DNA of 64,000 nucleotides from Flavobacterium sp. IB48 (lineage in GTDB: Bacteria > Bacteroidota > Bacteroidia > Flavobacteriales > Flavobacteriaceae): contig NZ_JAEFCA010000001.1 in the NCBI RefSeq assembly GCF_016405855.1, forward strand, positions 820,170 to 884,169, given 5' to 3'. Each line of letters begins with the position of its first letter. Positions within the stretch are counted from its first letter, which is position 1. The notes under the pieces were generated by a model, which was not told where the DNA came from, searched no databases, and saw nothing but the letters and a program-made list of their open reading frames with translations. The position numbers and the translations under genes were made by a program. Shown here in pieces: positions 45,109-53,728 of this stretch.

Positions 45109-47484
45109 TCAGTTTGCCCTGTTTGATTCAGTCTCATTTCCTCTTTTCTTTTCACGCACATTAATTTTGCTGTTGCCAAACTTGTAGAGTACGGAAAATC
45201 TCATGAACTGGCTATCAGCGTAATTATTTGACTGCGATTTTACTCCATTGGAATAACTGTAGGCTCTGTATTTGTTATCGCGCAACAAATCATAAAAATT
45301 TAAGGCAAACTGTAAATTCTTGTTAAGCAGAAAGTACTTGGCGCCTGCATTTATATTAAATGTTTCTCCCATATGGGAAATATTAATAATTTGGGGGGAT
45401 CTGTATGCTAAATCCAGGCTTGCAAAAAAAGTTTTAGATTTATTTAAAATAAAAGTATTATTTGAGTTAAAATAATAACTGGCCATTTCAACAATCTGAT
45501 TATCCAGCACTGCGTTCGCAATGGTTTTTTTATAAAAAAGATTGGCATAATTGTAGGATTCCAGCCATTGTCCTTTTTTAAGAGTATAACTTGCATCGAA
45601 TGAGATACTGTACACATCGCAAAAATTAAGATAAGTGAATTTTGAAACATTTGTGATTGGATCTAGAAGCTGTACCTGACTTTTGCCATTTTCTAAATAA
45701 CCAAAAGAGAGCGAGGTTGTCAGATTATCGTTATAGGTATGGGAAAGCTCAATGTTATTATTAAATTCAGGCTGTATAAAAGGATTTCCCTCTATATAAC
45801 TATAATCATTTATATAGGTTCTAAATGGATTAGTCATATAATAACTTGGTCTTCCAACCCTTCTGGAATAGTTTAATGCCAGCTGATTTTTGTCATTCAC
45901 ATTATAGGAAGCATAAGCAGTGGGGAATAATTTGATATACTTGCTTTTATTTGTTTCATTCAATGTTTTTGAAAATCCTTTCGTCTGTGTGCTTTCTGCT
46001 CGTAATCCAATTTGAAATTCCCACTTATCCATTTTACTTTCTGTACTGAAATATACTGCTTGGGTATTTTCTGTGTATTTAAATTCGTTACTCTGTTTGG
46101 TATCTAATACTGATTCGCCTGTTGATATATCATAATAATTAAAAAAATTATTTGTATCAATAAATGAAACTTTGCCTCCAAAATTATACTTCAGCTTCTT
46201 ATATGGCAATTCTACATCAATATTAGAAGTTGTAATTTTAACATTTTGATTGCCGTTAGTAAAGGCATTGTAAAATGCAGAATTCCCATTGACAAACGAA
46301 TTAATATCAAATGTTCTGTCTGTATCCTGATCTGCAATTAAATAATCAATATTTCCTGATATAGACTTGCCTAAAGAGTCGAGGACGTTTTTATAATGCA
46401 CATTATAAGAATGAAAAAAATCTTTTCTGTGCTTGAAAGAAGCCGTCTTCGTATAATAATCTGTTAATTCATTTTGATTATCATATATATTAGTCTGATC
46501 TATTTCAGTGTTTGATGGCTTGCTTAATGACCCCAAGTACGATGCTCCCAGTTCATTTTTGCTGTCTAATTTATAATCCATGCCAATTCTGCCCGATAAA
46601 AGATTAATATTTTCCTTTTTATTATTATATTCATCCCATAACTGGTCAGGATAAAAATATTTTCTGTTTTCCCTTATTTTAAAAGCCCCATTTTTATAAT
46701 TTACATTTGTATAAATGCTCAGCCTATCTACTTGGGAATTTATATTACCGCCAATTGTTCCTGCCGCATAAGTTTTCTGCTCATAGGAAGAATTAATATT
46801 TGCATTAAAGGGTTCCTCTTTATTAAGCTTTTTAAGATTTATATTGATAATTCCGCTATTTCCTGCCGCATCATATTTAGCGGGCGGGGCTGTTATTACC
46901 TCTACGGATTTAATATTGTCTGCAGGAATTGAGCTAAGAAAATTAATTAAATCTTCACCAGATAGCTGCACAAGTCTGCCATCAGTCATTACGGTCACAG
47001 AATTCTTTCCTATTATGTTTATGCCACTGTTTGCTACTTGTAGCCCTGGTGTTACTTTTAACACATCAATAGCATTTCCCCCAGTTGAAGAAAGAGAATT
47101 TTCAACATTAAATAACAATCTGTCTAATTTCCTGACAAACGTTTTTTTAGACGTTTTAACTAAAACTTCATTCAAATTTTCACCTGCATCTATTTTAATG
47201 ACCCCAAGATCAACACTCCCGATTGCTATTACATTTCGATGCCACACAATCTTTCCTCTCTGTTTTATTTTTAGAGAATAATCCCCAGGTTCTGTCTCTA
47301 TATTAAAATTCCCAAGATCATTAGTTAACTCATTCTTCAGAACTATAGAATCTTTATTTATAAGCAAAACTTCTGAAAATTTAACAGGAGCATTATTTAT
47401 ATCAGTTACTTTACCTTGTATTTTATTTTGGGCAATTAAAGAACAACTTAAAAGCAATAGGGTGCCAATTATTATTTTAAACAT
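45109..47484 (-). CDS. Outer-membrane beta-barrel receptor (TonB-receptor-like) of the RiPP locus
   Basis: A 791-residue outer-membrane protein. A signal peptide (MFKIIIGTLLLLSCSLIAQ) is followed by a carboxypeptidase-regulatory-like domain (about residues 20-95), a plug-like domain with the TDGRLVQLSGEDLINFLSSI segment near residues 170-190, and a C-terminal barrel of the outer-membrane beta-barrel 3 type. An upstream ATG at 47529 would add 15 residues before the signal, so I chose 47484. Placed between the two RiPP arms, it may take up the mature peptides, carry them over the outer membrane, or confer self-protection. Which of these applies is open. It has a full promoter upstream. Confidence 0.87.
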   Translation of the reverse strand: MFKIIIGTLLLLSCSLIAQNKIQGKVTDINNAPVKFSEVLLINKDSIVLKNELTNDLGNFNIETEPGDYSLKIKQRGKIVWHRNVIAIGSVDLGVIKIDAGENLNEVLVKTSKKTFVRKLDRLLFNVENSLSSTGGNAIDVLKVTPGLQVANSGINIIGKNSVTVMTDGRLVQLSGEDLINFLSSIPADNIKSVEVITAPPAKYDAAGNSGIININLKKLNKEEPFNANINSSYEQKTYAAGTIGGNINSQVDRLSIYTNVNYKNGAFKIRENRKYFYPDQLWDEYNNKKENINLLSGRIGMDYKLDSKNELGASYLGSLSKPSNTEIDQTNIYDNQNELTDYYTKTASFKHRKDFFHSYNVHYKNVLDSLGKSISGNIDYLIADQDTDRTFDINSFVNGNSAFYNAFTNGNQNVKITTSNIDVELPYKKLKYNFGGKVSFIDTNNFFNYYDISTGESVLDTKQSNEFKYTENTQAVYFSTESKMDKWEFQIGLRAESTQTKGFSKTLNETNKSKYIKLFPTAYASYNVNDKNQLALNYSRRVGRPSYYMTNPFRTYINDYSYIEGNPFIQPEFNNNIELSHTYNDNLTTSLSFGYLENGKSQVQLLDPITNVSKFTYLNFCDVYSISFDASYTLKKGQWLESYNYANLFYKKTIANAVLDNQIVEMASYYFNSNNTFILNKSKTFFASLDLAYRSPQIINISHMGETFNINAGAKYFLLNKNLQFALNFYDLLRDNKYRAYSYSNGVKSQSNNYADSQFMRFSVLYKFGNSKINVREKKRGNETESNRAN

Positions 47485-47526
47485 TATAAAATCTGCATTA
47501 ATTATTTTACTTCTATATTTTCGAAT

Positions 47527-47559
47527 CAAAACTAAAGGAGAATATTAAGTCCTACAAAA
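47527..47559 (-). promoter_or_regulatory. Full-match promoter of the RiPP-locus receptor
   Basis: On the minus strand TTTTG (47559-47555) is followed after 20 bases by TAGTTTTG (47534-47527), a good match to TTG-N17-23-TAnnTTTG, 42 bases before the start codon. Confidence 0.65.
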
Positions 47560-47572
47560 CATTGTTACCGAC

Positions 47573-47603
47573 ATTCCTGAATTCAGATAAGAAATTCAGG
47601 AAT
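47573..47603. promoter_or_regulatory. Inverted-repeat operator candidate of the RiPP locus
   Basis: A perfect 11-bp inverted repeat ATTCCTGAATT/AATTCAGGAAT (47573-47583 with 47593-47603, 9-base spacer). It lies 13 bases upstream of the -33 element of the receptor promoter, in the gap to the divergent regulator gene. The same half-site recurs at 49487 upstream of the lanthipeptide precursor. This would suit an activator such as the TPR/AraC protein. Confidence 0.55.
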
Positions 47604-47718
47604 TCGCTCTTTGCATAACACTATTTAAGAATTCTTCAATAATATTTCTGTAAGATTTTATTTGTTTTTACTAATTGTATTATACTTTTTATAGTATTTT
47701 TACCTAAAAACAAAAGTC

Positions 47719-49443
47719 ATGATTTATTTGAAATGGAATTCTTTTTCAATTCTATTCCTAGTTACATTTACATTATCAGCACAGTCACCTGACAAAAAAC
47801 TTTACCGTTTTACATACGATGAACTGCATAATCTATACTTTGCAAATACCGACAAGCCTAAGTTGCAACTTAAATACGCAGAAACTTATCTTCAGAAAGC
47901 AAATGCAGAAAATATAAATATCAGAAGAGCAAAAGCATATTATCAATTTGCTATTTTGTACTATAATAAAGACCACAAGAAGAGTATCAGATATCTTGAC
48001 AGCGTAATAAAATATTCTCAAAATAGCGGAGATAAATTCTTTCCTGCTGCTGCATATTGTGAAAAAGCAGATTTATTAAGATCTAATTTTAAATACAAAG
48101 AGGCAATGGCCAACTATAAACTTGCAGAAAAATCCGCACTTGAAAATAATATTGATTACTATTATGTTGTGAGGGAATATATAGCAATTGCCAAATCTGA
48201 GGATTTAGAAGAATATCAAGAAGCTTTAGAAATATATAAAGAATGCTATAATTATTATATGAAGACAGATTATAGAGTGGGAAAATATGCAAAAGATTTT
48301 CAAAATGTTGTTTTTGGAATAGCGGACTGCTTTAAATCTTTACAAAATACAGATTCAACTTCTTATTATAATCAACTAGGTTTGCGAGAATCGGTCATAA
48401 CCAAGAATGAGCATTACAAATATCTTTTCATCTTAAATGAAGGAGCAAATCAGGTATTAAAAAAAAATTATAATCAAGCTCTTGACAGCATTAATAAAGC
48501 TCTGCCGAAAATGATCCAATACAATGATACGGGAAATATACTGGCATCATACTATTATATGGGTAAGTCCTATAGCGGATTAGGAAAGAAAGAAAAAGCA
48601 GCAGCATCTTTTATCAAAGTAGATTCGATATACCGTACAACAAAGGAAATAAGCAGCGAGTTTCTAGGAGGGTATCCATATTTAATTAATTATTATAAGA
48701 ATACAGGAGATAAGGAGAATCAGCTCAAATACATAACATCCTATATGCAAATCGACAGCACTCTGCAGAAAAATTACCGTGAACTAAATAAGCTGTTAAA
48801 TAAAGAATATGATACTCCGCGTTTGCTTTCCGAAAAAGAAAATCTGATTGCATCTCTCAAAAGAGATAAAGAAAATACATATTGGGGATTTGGTATTTTA
48901 CTTATAATAGCTCTCTGCCTAGGAACTTTTGGCATATACCAATTTCGTACAAGAAAGCTGTACCGTGCCAGATTTGAGAAAATAATAAAAGAAGAAAAAA
49001 ATAATGAAAACACTGAAAATAAAACAGATAACAAAAGTATAACTACAAACGAAATAAATAAACCTGAAGATATTGGAATTGTTCAAGAACTGGTAAATCA
49101 GATATTAGAGAAACTAAATCATTTTGAAATGAACCGAGAATTCCTCACCCCAAATCTTACAGTTCATAGCTTATCCCAAATTTTTGAAACGAACAGCAAA
49201 TACCTATCAAAAATAGTAAATGTATACAAACAGAAATCATTTACTCAATATGTTAATGATTTAAGAATTGACTATGCTCTTAACAAATTAAAAGAAGATA
49301 ACAAACTGAGAAAATATACTATTCATGCACTTGCTCGGGAATTTGGCTTTAATAATGCTGAATCATTCTCAGCAGCCTTTTATAAGAAAACAGGCATCAA
49401 ACCTACTTATTTCATTAAGGAATTAGATGCAGATACAATCTAA
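47719..49443 (+). CDS. TPR sensor with AraC-type DNA-binding domain, RiPP-locus regulator
   Basis: A 574-residue regulator. A signal-like hydrophobic N-terminus (about residues 5-21) is followed by TPR repeats (about 30-360) with the helical pattern of tetratricopeptides, a membrane helix near residues 391-412, and a C-terminal AraC-type domain (about 455-574) ending in the second helix-turn-helix with FNNAESFSAAFYKKTGIKP. So the TPR sensor is outside the cytosol and the DNA-binding part is inside. This architecture is common in Bacteroidota, where it answers peptide or stress signals. It is divergent from the receptor gene and just upstream of the lanthipeptide arm, so it is the obvious candidate to control both. 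Confidence 0.88.
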   Translation: MIYLKWNSFSILFLVTFTLSAQSPDKKLYRFTYDELHNLYFANTDKPKLQLKYAETYLQKANAENINIRRAKAYYQFAILYYNKDHKKSIRYLDSVIKYSQNSGDKFFPAAAYCEKADLLRSNFKYKEAMANYKLAEKSALENNIDYYYVVREYIAIAKSEDLEEYQEALEIYKECYNYYMKTDYRVGKYAKDFQNVVFGIADCFKSLQNTDSTSYYNQLGLRESVITKNEHYKYLFILNEGANQVLKKNYNQALDSINKALPKMIQYNDTGNILASYYYMGKSYSGLGKKEKAAASFIKVDSIYRTTKEISSEFLGGYPYLINYYKNTGDKENQLKYITSYMQIDSTLQKNYRELNKLLNKEYDTPRLLSEKENLIASLKRDKENTYWGFGILLIIALCLGTFGIYQFRTRKLYRARFEKIIKEEKNNENTENKTDNKSITTNEINKPEDIGIVQELVNQILEKLNHFEMNREFLTPNLTVHSLSQIFETNSKYLSKIVNVYKQKSFTQYVNDLRIDYALNKLKEDNKLRKYTIHALAREFGFNNAESFSAAFYKKTGIKPTYFIKELDADTI

Positions 49444-49484
49444 ACAGCTTCTGTTTTTCAACAACTTGCAGATATAAAAACTCG

Positions 49485-49498
49485 AAATTCCTGAATTC
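49485..49498. promoter_or_regulatory. Second operator half-site, upstream of the lanthipeptide precursor
   Basis: AAATTCCTGAATTC (49485-49498) repeats the half-site of the inverted repeat at 47573-47603. It lies 47 bases upstream of the -7 element of the precursor gene. Confidence 0.5.
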
Positions 49499-49544
49499 CG
49501 ACATGCAAATAAAATTTCTGCATAATTCTGTAAGCCTCAGCATA

Positions 49545-49552
49545 TATATTTG
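49545..49552 (+). promoter_or_regulatory. -7 promoter element of the lanthipeptide arm
   Basis: TATATTTG matches TAnnTTTG, 26 bases before the precursor start. No TTG lies at the -33 position (CTG instead), which fits a promoter that needs an activator. Confidence 0.55.
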
Positions 49553-49577
49553 CTGTAATAATAAATAAAAAAACAAA

Positions 49578-49748
49578 ATGATGAAGCCTAAAAAGAAAAA
49601 AGCAGAAAAAAACAAGTTTAGTCTGGAAAAGTTTCAAGTAGCTAAATTAAAGAACCTTCATTTAATTGTAGGAGGAGGAATTGAGGGCGATGACCCTATC
49701 GATACAAATAAAACTGGCAGAGGAGGATCCTCTGGTGACTGTGCTTAA
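49578..49748 (+). CDS. Lanthipeptide-like (class I) precursor peptide
   Basis: A 56-residue peptide. It has a basic start (MMKPKKKK), then the leader segment FSLEKFQVAKLKN (residues 14-26), which resembles the FNLD-like box and helix of class I lanthipeptide leaders in Bacteroidota, then LIVGGG (29-34) as the probable cleavage region. The core is IEGDDPIDTNKTGRGGSSGD, then Cys55 and Ala56. It has two Thr (43, 46) and two Ser (51, 52) that could be dehydrated, but only one Cys. It is followed by a hairpin, then by a protease and a split dehydratase. The short length explains why it is easily missed. Confidence 0.75.
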   Translation: MMKPKKKKAEKNKFSLEKFQVAKLKNLHLIVGGGIEGDDPIDTNKTGRGGSSGDCA

Positions 49749-49776
49749 TAAAAATTTAGATTATTATAATTGCGGC

Positions 49777-49801
49777 ATAAAATCCTATTTAAGGATTTTA
49801 T
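49777..49801 (+). terminator. Attenuator-like hairpin after the lanthipeptide precursor
   Basis: A perfect 10-bp A/T-rich stem ATAAAATCCT/AGGATTTTAT with a 5-base loop lies between the precursor and the protease gene. No strong T-run follows. It mirrors the hairpin after the precursors in the other arm. Confidence 0.5.
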
Positions 49802-49822
49802 AAAATTAAATTTTCAAAAAAA

Positions 49823-51523
49823 ATGAAACCCTATTACATAACTGTCCTCTTTGTATTCTTTGTCTGCAGCTGCAAATCCATAAAGGAATCAAATAATTCT
49901 GCTGAGAATAGGAACTCAGATACGGAAATTTTGAGTGCAGATGCAAAAAATTGGTGCCAGAAAGATTACAGCCAAGATGGTATCCCAGGCATCTCATTAG
50001 AGCGCTGGTATGCTTTGAATAGAAAAAAGCCTAAAAATAAAAATATTATTGTTGCGGTAATTGATACACAAATCGATTTAAAACATGAGGATTTGCTAGG
50101 CCAAATATGGGTAAACACTAAAGAAATTCCAGGTAATAATATTGATGATGACAATAATGGATACATTGATGATATTAATGGATGGAGTTTTACCGGCACA
50201 AAAAGCGGCGGTTATGTAGTGTGGAATCGATATGAATATGTGCGTATAGTCGAAGAGTGGGGAAAGCTTTATAAAGACAAGACTGAAGCTCAAATAAACG
50301 ATGATGATTTATGGAAATTTAATGAATATCAAAGAGCTCTGAGCACCTTGAAAGAAAAAAATGCCTATTATAAAAGGTGGCTTAAATCTTTAAATTATAA
50401 AACAGAACTTTATCCTAAAGCAAAAGATACATTAAAGTTCTTTTTTCCGAAAGAAAACTACACCTATAAACAGCTTGACAGTCTTTATCAAAAATACAAA
50501 ATTAATGATAAGGAGTTTCGTCAAAGGCGCGATGATGGCGATAGAGATTTAGGCGCATTGATAGGTTCTATTATTGCTAATTTAGATATGGGGCAGAATA
50601 CTTTTGAAAAATTGCAGGACCAGAAAACCCAGTTGGATTCCATTGTAAACAAAAATCTAAATTTAGAATATAATGAGCGTCTTCCAATAGGTGACAATCC
50701 CAGTATTTTAGAAAAAGGATATGGCAATAACAGGATCAGCAATACTATTGAAGGTGTCCGTCCTATTCAGGATCATAACACAATGGTTTCTGGTTTAATT
50801 GCTGCAAACAGAAACAACAATAAAGGAATAAAAGGCATTGCTGAAGTAAAAATTATGCCTTTAAATATTTCGCCATCTGGTGACGAACATGATAAAGATA
50901 TTGCCATGGCTGTCAGGTATGCTGTGGATAATGGTGCAAAAATAATTAATATGTCTTTTGGAAAAGAATTTTCAATGCATAAAGACTGGGTTTCAGATGC
51001 TTTTAAATATGCTGAGAAGCACAATGTACTCCTTGTTCACAGTGCTGGAAATGAAAGCACTGATATTGATAAAGTACCAAATTATCCAAATGATCTGGAT
51101 TATGATGGCGTAACTGAGATCTGCAGTAATTTTATTAACGCTGGATCTATAACCCAAAAGTTAGGAGACAAATTTGTGTCGGATTTTTCAAATTACGGCA
51201 AACATAATGTAGATCTATTTGCGCCTGGAGATGAAATCTACACAACAGGCTTTGGCAACATTTATAAAACAGACTCAGGAACTTCCTTTGCTGCTCCGAT
51301 GGTATGCGGCACCGCTGCGTTAATATGGATGTATTATCCCAAATTTACAGTGCAGGAGATTAAGCAAATTATTATTAATTCAGGGACTCCGTATGATATA
51401 GAAGTTATTATCCCAGGATCTAATGGTAAAAAAGTTCCATTTTCACAACTATCAAAATCCGGAAAAGTTCTGAATGTTTATAATGCAATGAAATTCGCTG
51501 AAGAAATAAGTAAAAAGAAATAA
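49823..51523 (+). CDS. S8 serine protease lipoprotein, probable leader peptidase
   Basis: A 566-residue subtilase with a lipoprotein signal (FFVCSCKS, Cys near residue 17). The catalytic residues are present: Asp in VIDTQID (about residue 80), His in DHNTMVSG (about 317) and Ser in GTSFAAP (about 486), with oxyanion Asn in SAGNES. It is clearly a paralogue of the protease at 4455-6089, including the long Asp-His spacing and the C-terminal tail. But it departs from the usual motifs (DTQ instead of DSG, HNTM instead of HGTH). Its position between precursor and dehydratase, with a TAATG overlap to the next gene, fits a LanP-type leader peptidase in the envelope. This role is inferred. Confidence 0.85.
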   Translation: MKPYYITVLFVFFVCSCKSIKESNNSAENRNSDTEILSADAKNWCQKDYSQDGIPGISLERWYALNRKKPKNKNIIVAVIDTQIDLKHEDLLGQIWVNTKEIPGNNIDDDNNGYIDDINGWSFTGTKSGGYVVWNRYEYVRIVEEWGKLYKDKTEAQINDDDLWKFNEYQRALSTLKEKNAYYKRWLKSLNYKTELYPKAKDTLKFFFPKENYTYKQLDSLYQKYKINDKEFRQRRDDGDRDLGALIGSIIANLDMGQNTFEKLQDQKTQLDSIVNKNLNLEYNERLPIGDNPSILEKGYGNNRISNTIEGVRPIQDHNTMVSGLIAANRNNNKGIKGIAEVKIMPLNISPSGDEHDKDIAMAVRYAVDNGAKIINMSFGKEFSMHKDWVSDAFKYAEKHNVLLVHSAGNESTDIDKVPNYPNDLDYDGVTEICSNFINAGSITQKLGDKFVSDFSNYGKHNVDLFAPGDEIYTTGFGNIYKTDSGTSFAAPMVCGTAALIWMYYPKFTVQEIKQIIINSGTPYDIEVIIPGSNGKKVPFSQLSKSGKVLNVYNAMKFAEEISKKK

Positions 51524-53724
51524 TGCATCATTATAAAATTACAGCTTTCTCTGACTATGTTCTTAGAACTCCTTTATTTCCATTGTCTGCTTATTTGGAG
51601 TTGGTCAAAGACTATTCAGCCGAGAAGGCAAAAAAATTCTATAAAAATTCAATTATAAAAGAAGCTATTAATCTGGCTTCTCCCGAATTGCGTAATGAAC
51701 TGGATAAATGGGCTTTAGATACATCCTCATTATCTAACACGAAAACGCATGCTCTGGAACTTACTTTCTTAAAATACATAGCGAGAATGTCTTCCCGCTG
51801 CACACCATTTGGCTTATTTGCGGGATGCTGTGTCGGGAAATTAAATTCTGAAACAGATATCGTATTGCGTCCCATAAATAAACATAAGCGATTTACCCAA
51901 TTCGATATGCAGTACTGGATAGCCTTGCTTCAAGATATCGCCAAAAGAAAAGAAGCTGCCCTTCTTTTAAAATATTTTCCCAATTCTTCTATTTATGAAA
52001 CTGGTGATTTTTATCGGTTTATTGAATATAAATATGCCAATGCAAAGCGTGAACATGCCATTTCAGCATTGCGAAAATCTGATCTATTGACTCAGGTTTT
52101 AAACCAGTCAAAATCTGGAATGACTGTCAATGAAATAGCATCCCTTCTGGCTGATAGTGAATCTGAAAAAGAGCAGGCTGAAAAATATATTTTTCAGCTA
52201 ATTGATTTCCATTTTTTAGTGCCTGACATTGATGCATCACTGACTGGAAATAACGAATGGGAAAAAATAATTAGACTCTTTAACGATATTCCTTTTTATA
52301 ATAACCAAACCGAGATGTTTAAAAGTTTAAAAATAAAACTTTCTGATCTAGATATTAGTTTATCGCCGTCTGGAGCAATATATAAAGAAATAAAAACAAT
52401 AATAGATAGAATTGGAACGACATATGACGAAAAATATCTTTTCCAGACAGATTTAAATCTATCAGCCCAAAAAAACAATTTAAATCAAAAGATTCCACAA
52501 AGAGTTCTAAAAGCTATTGAATTCTTAAACAGCATCCAGACTCAGAAGGAATTTCAAAATCTAGAAAATTTCAAAAAAGCCTTCACCAAAAGATATGAAA
52601 CCAGAGAAATGCCCTTAAGCATGGTATTGGACACTGAAATTGGAATTGGATACCTGCAAAATCATGATATGAATGATACTCATGATCTATTAGAGAATTT
52701 TTCATTCAGAGCTAAACCAGCAAAAGAAAAAAAACAGGTTTGGACTGATTTTGATTTTATTATGCAGAAGAAACTTCACGACTGCTATATTGGAAAAGAA
52801 AAAGAAATTCAGCTTAATAAAAATGACTTTCCTGAATCAGATTACAACCTCAAGAATATTCCGGTAACATTTTCGGTAATGATCGAAGTCTTAAATGACG
52901 ATCAGATTGTTTTAATATCTTCCGGAAATGTCAGTGCTGCAAAATTACTTGGAAGATTTTGCAGCTCTAACACTGATATACATAATTTAATCAAACAGAT
53001 TATTGAAAAAGAGAACGGATATCATGATGATAAAATTCTGGCAGAAATTGTTCATATACCCGAATCCAGGACGGGCAATATCCTTAAAAGGCCAAATCTG
53101 AGAGAGCATGAGATAAGCTATTTATGCAAATCTGGCGTTTCAAATGAAAATAACTTTGATCTAAATGATCTTTATGTATCGGTCAGATCCAATAGAATTG
53201 TTTTGAGATCCCAAAAACACAATAAAGAAATACTTCCATGCATGTCAAATGCTCATAATTTCACAAGTAATTCGCTTCCCGTTTATCATTTTTTATGTGA
53301 TTTGGAAATGCAGGATAGCAAACCAGTATCTTCATTTAACTGGGGGGTTTTAGAATCTCATTATATCTATTTTCCAAGAGTTGTGTATAATGCAACTATA
53401 CTTTCTAAAGCTAAATGGAAAATTAAAAAAGACGAAATAAAAAATTTTCATAAAATCGATGAAAGTATTTTAAAAGAACATTTCTTGAAATGGCGGTCAG
53501 AAAGGAATCTTCCACGTTTTGTAAATTGGATTAATGGCGACAATACGCTTCTATTTGATTTTGAATCTTTGATTTCAATAAAATTATTTTTAAATGCAAC
53601 TAAATCAAAAGAAGAGTTTTTTCTAGAAGAATTTCTATTTGTTGATGATGCGGCCGTAAAAAACAATTTAGGAGAGAATTTTTCCAATCAGATTATACTT
53701 TCTTATTATAAAGAAAAAGCGTAA
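51523..53724 (+). CDS. LanB-type lantibiotic dehydratase, N-terminal (glutamylation) part
   Basis: A 733-residue protein that corresponds to the N-terminal glutamylation domain of class I LanB dehydratases, which use glutamyl-tRNA to glutamylate Ser/Thr of the precursor. The family motif MSSRCTPFGLFAG is at about residues 89-101, and the segment VRSNRIVLRSQKHNKEILP near residue 550 is also typical. The elimination domain is missing here and is supplied by the next gene. The start overlaps the protease stop by one base (TAATG) and so is translationally coupled. This split LanB is also known from pinensin-type clusters in Chitinophaga. Confidence 0.9.
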   Translation: MHHYKITAFSDYVLRTPLFPLSAYLELVKDYSAEKAKKFYKNSIIKEAINLASPELRNELDKWALDTSSLSNTKTHALELTFLKYIARMSSRCTPFGLFAGCCVGKLNSETDIVLRPINKHKRFTQFDMQYWIALLQDIAKRKEAALLLKYFPNSSIYETGDFYRFIEYKYANAKREHAISALRKSDLLTQVLNQSKSGMTVNEIASLLADSESEKEQAEKYIFQLIDFHFLVPDIDASLTGNNEWEKIIRLFNDIPFYNNQTEMFKSLKIKLSDLDISLSPSGAIYKEIKTIIDRIGTTYDEKYLFQTDLNLSAQKNNLNQKIPQRVLKAIEFLNSIQTQKEFQNLENFKKAFTKRYETREMPLSMVLDTEIGIGYLQNHDMNDTHDLLENFSFRAKPAKEKKQVWTDFDFIMQKKLHDCYIGKEKEIQLNKNDFPESDYNLKNIPVTFSVMIEVLNDDQIVLISSGNVSAAKLLGRFCSSNTDIHNLIKQIIEKENGYHDDKILAEIVHIPESRTGNILKRPNLREHEISYLCKSGVSNENNFDLNDLYVSVRSNRIVLRSQKHNKEILPCMSNAHNFTSNSLPVYHFLCDLEMQDSKPVSSFNWGVLESHYIYFPRVVYNATILSKAKWKIKKDEIKNFHKIDESILKEHFLKWRSERNLPRFVNWINGDNTLLFDFESLISIKLFLNATKSKEEFFLEEFLFVDDAAVKNNLGENFSNQIILSYYKEKA

Positions 53725-53728
53725 AAAA

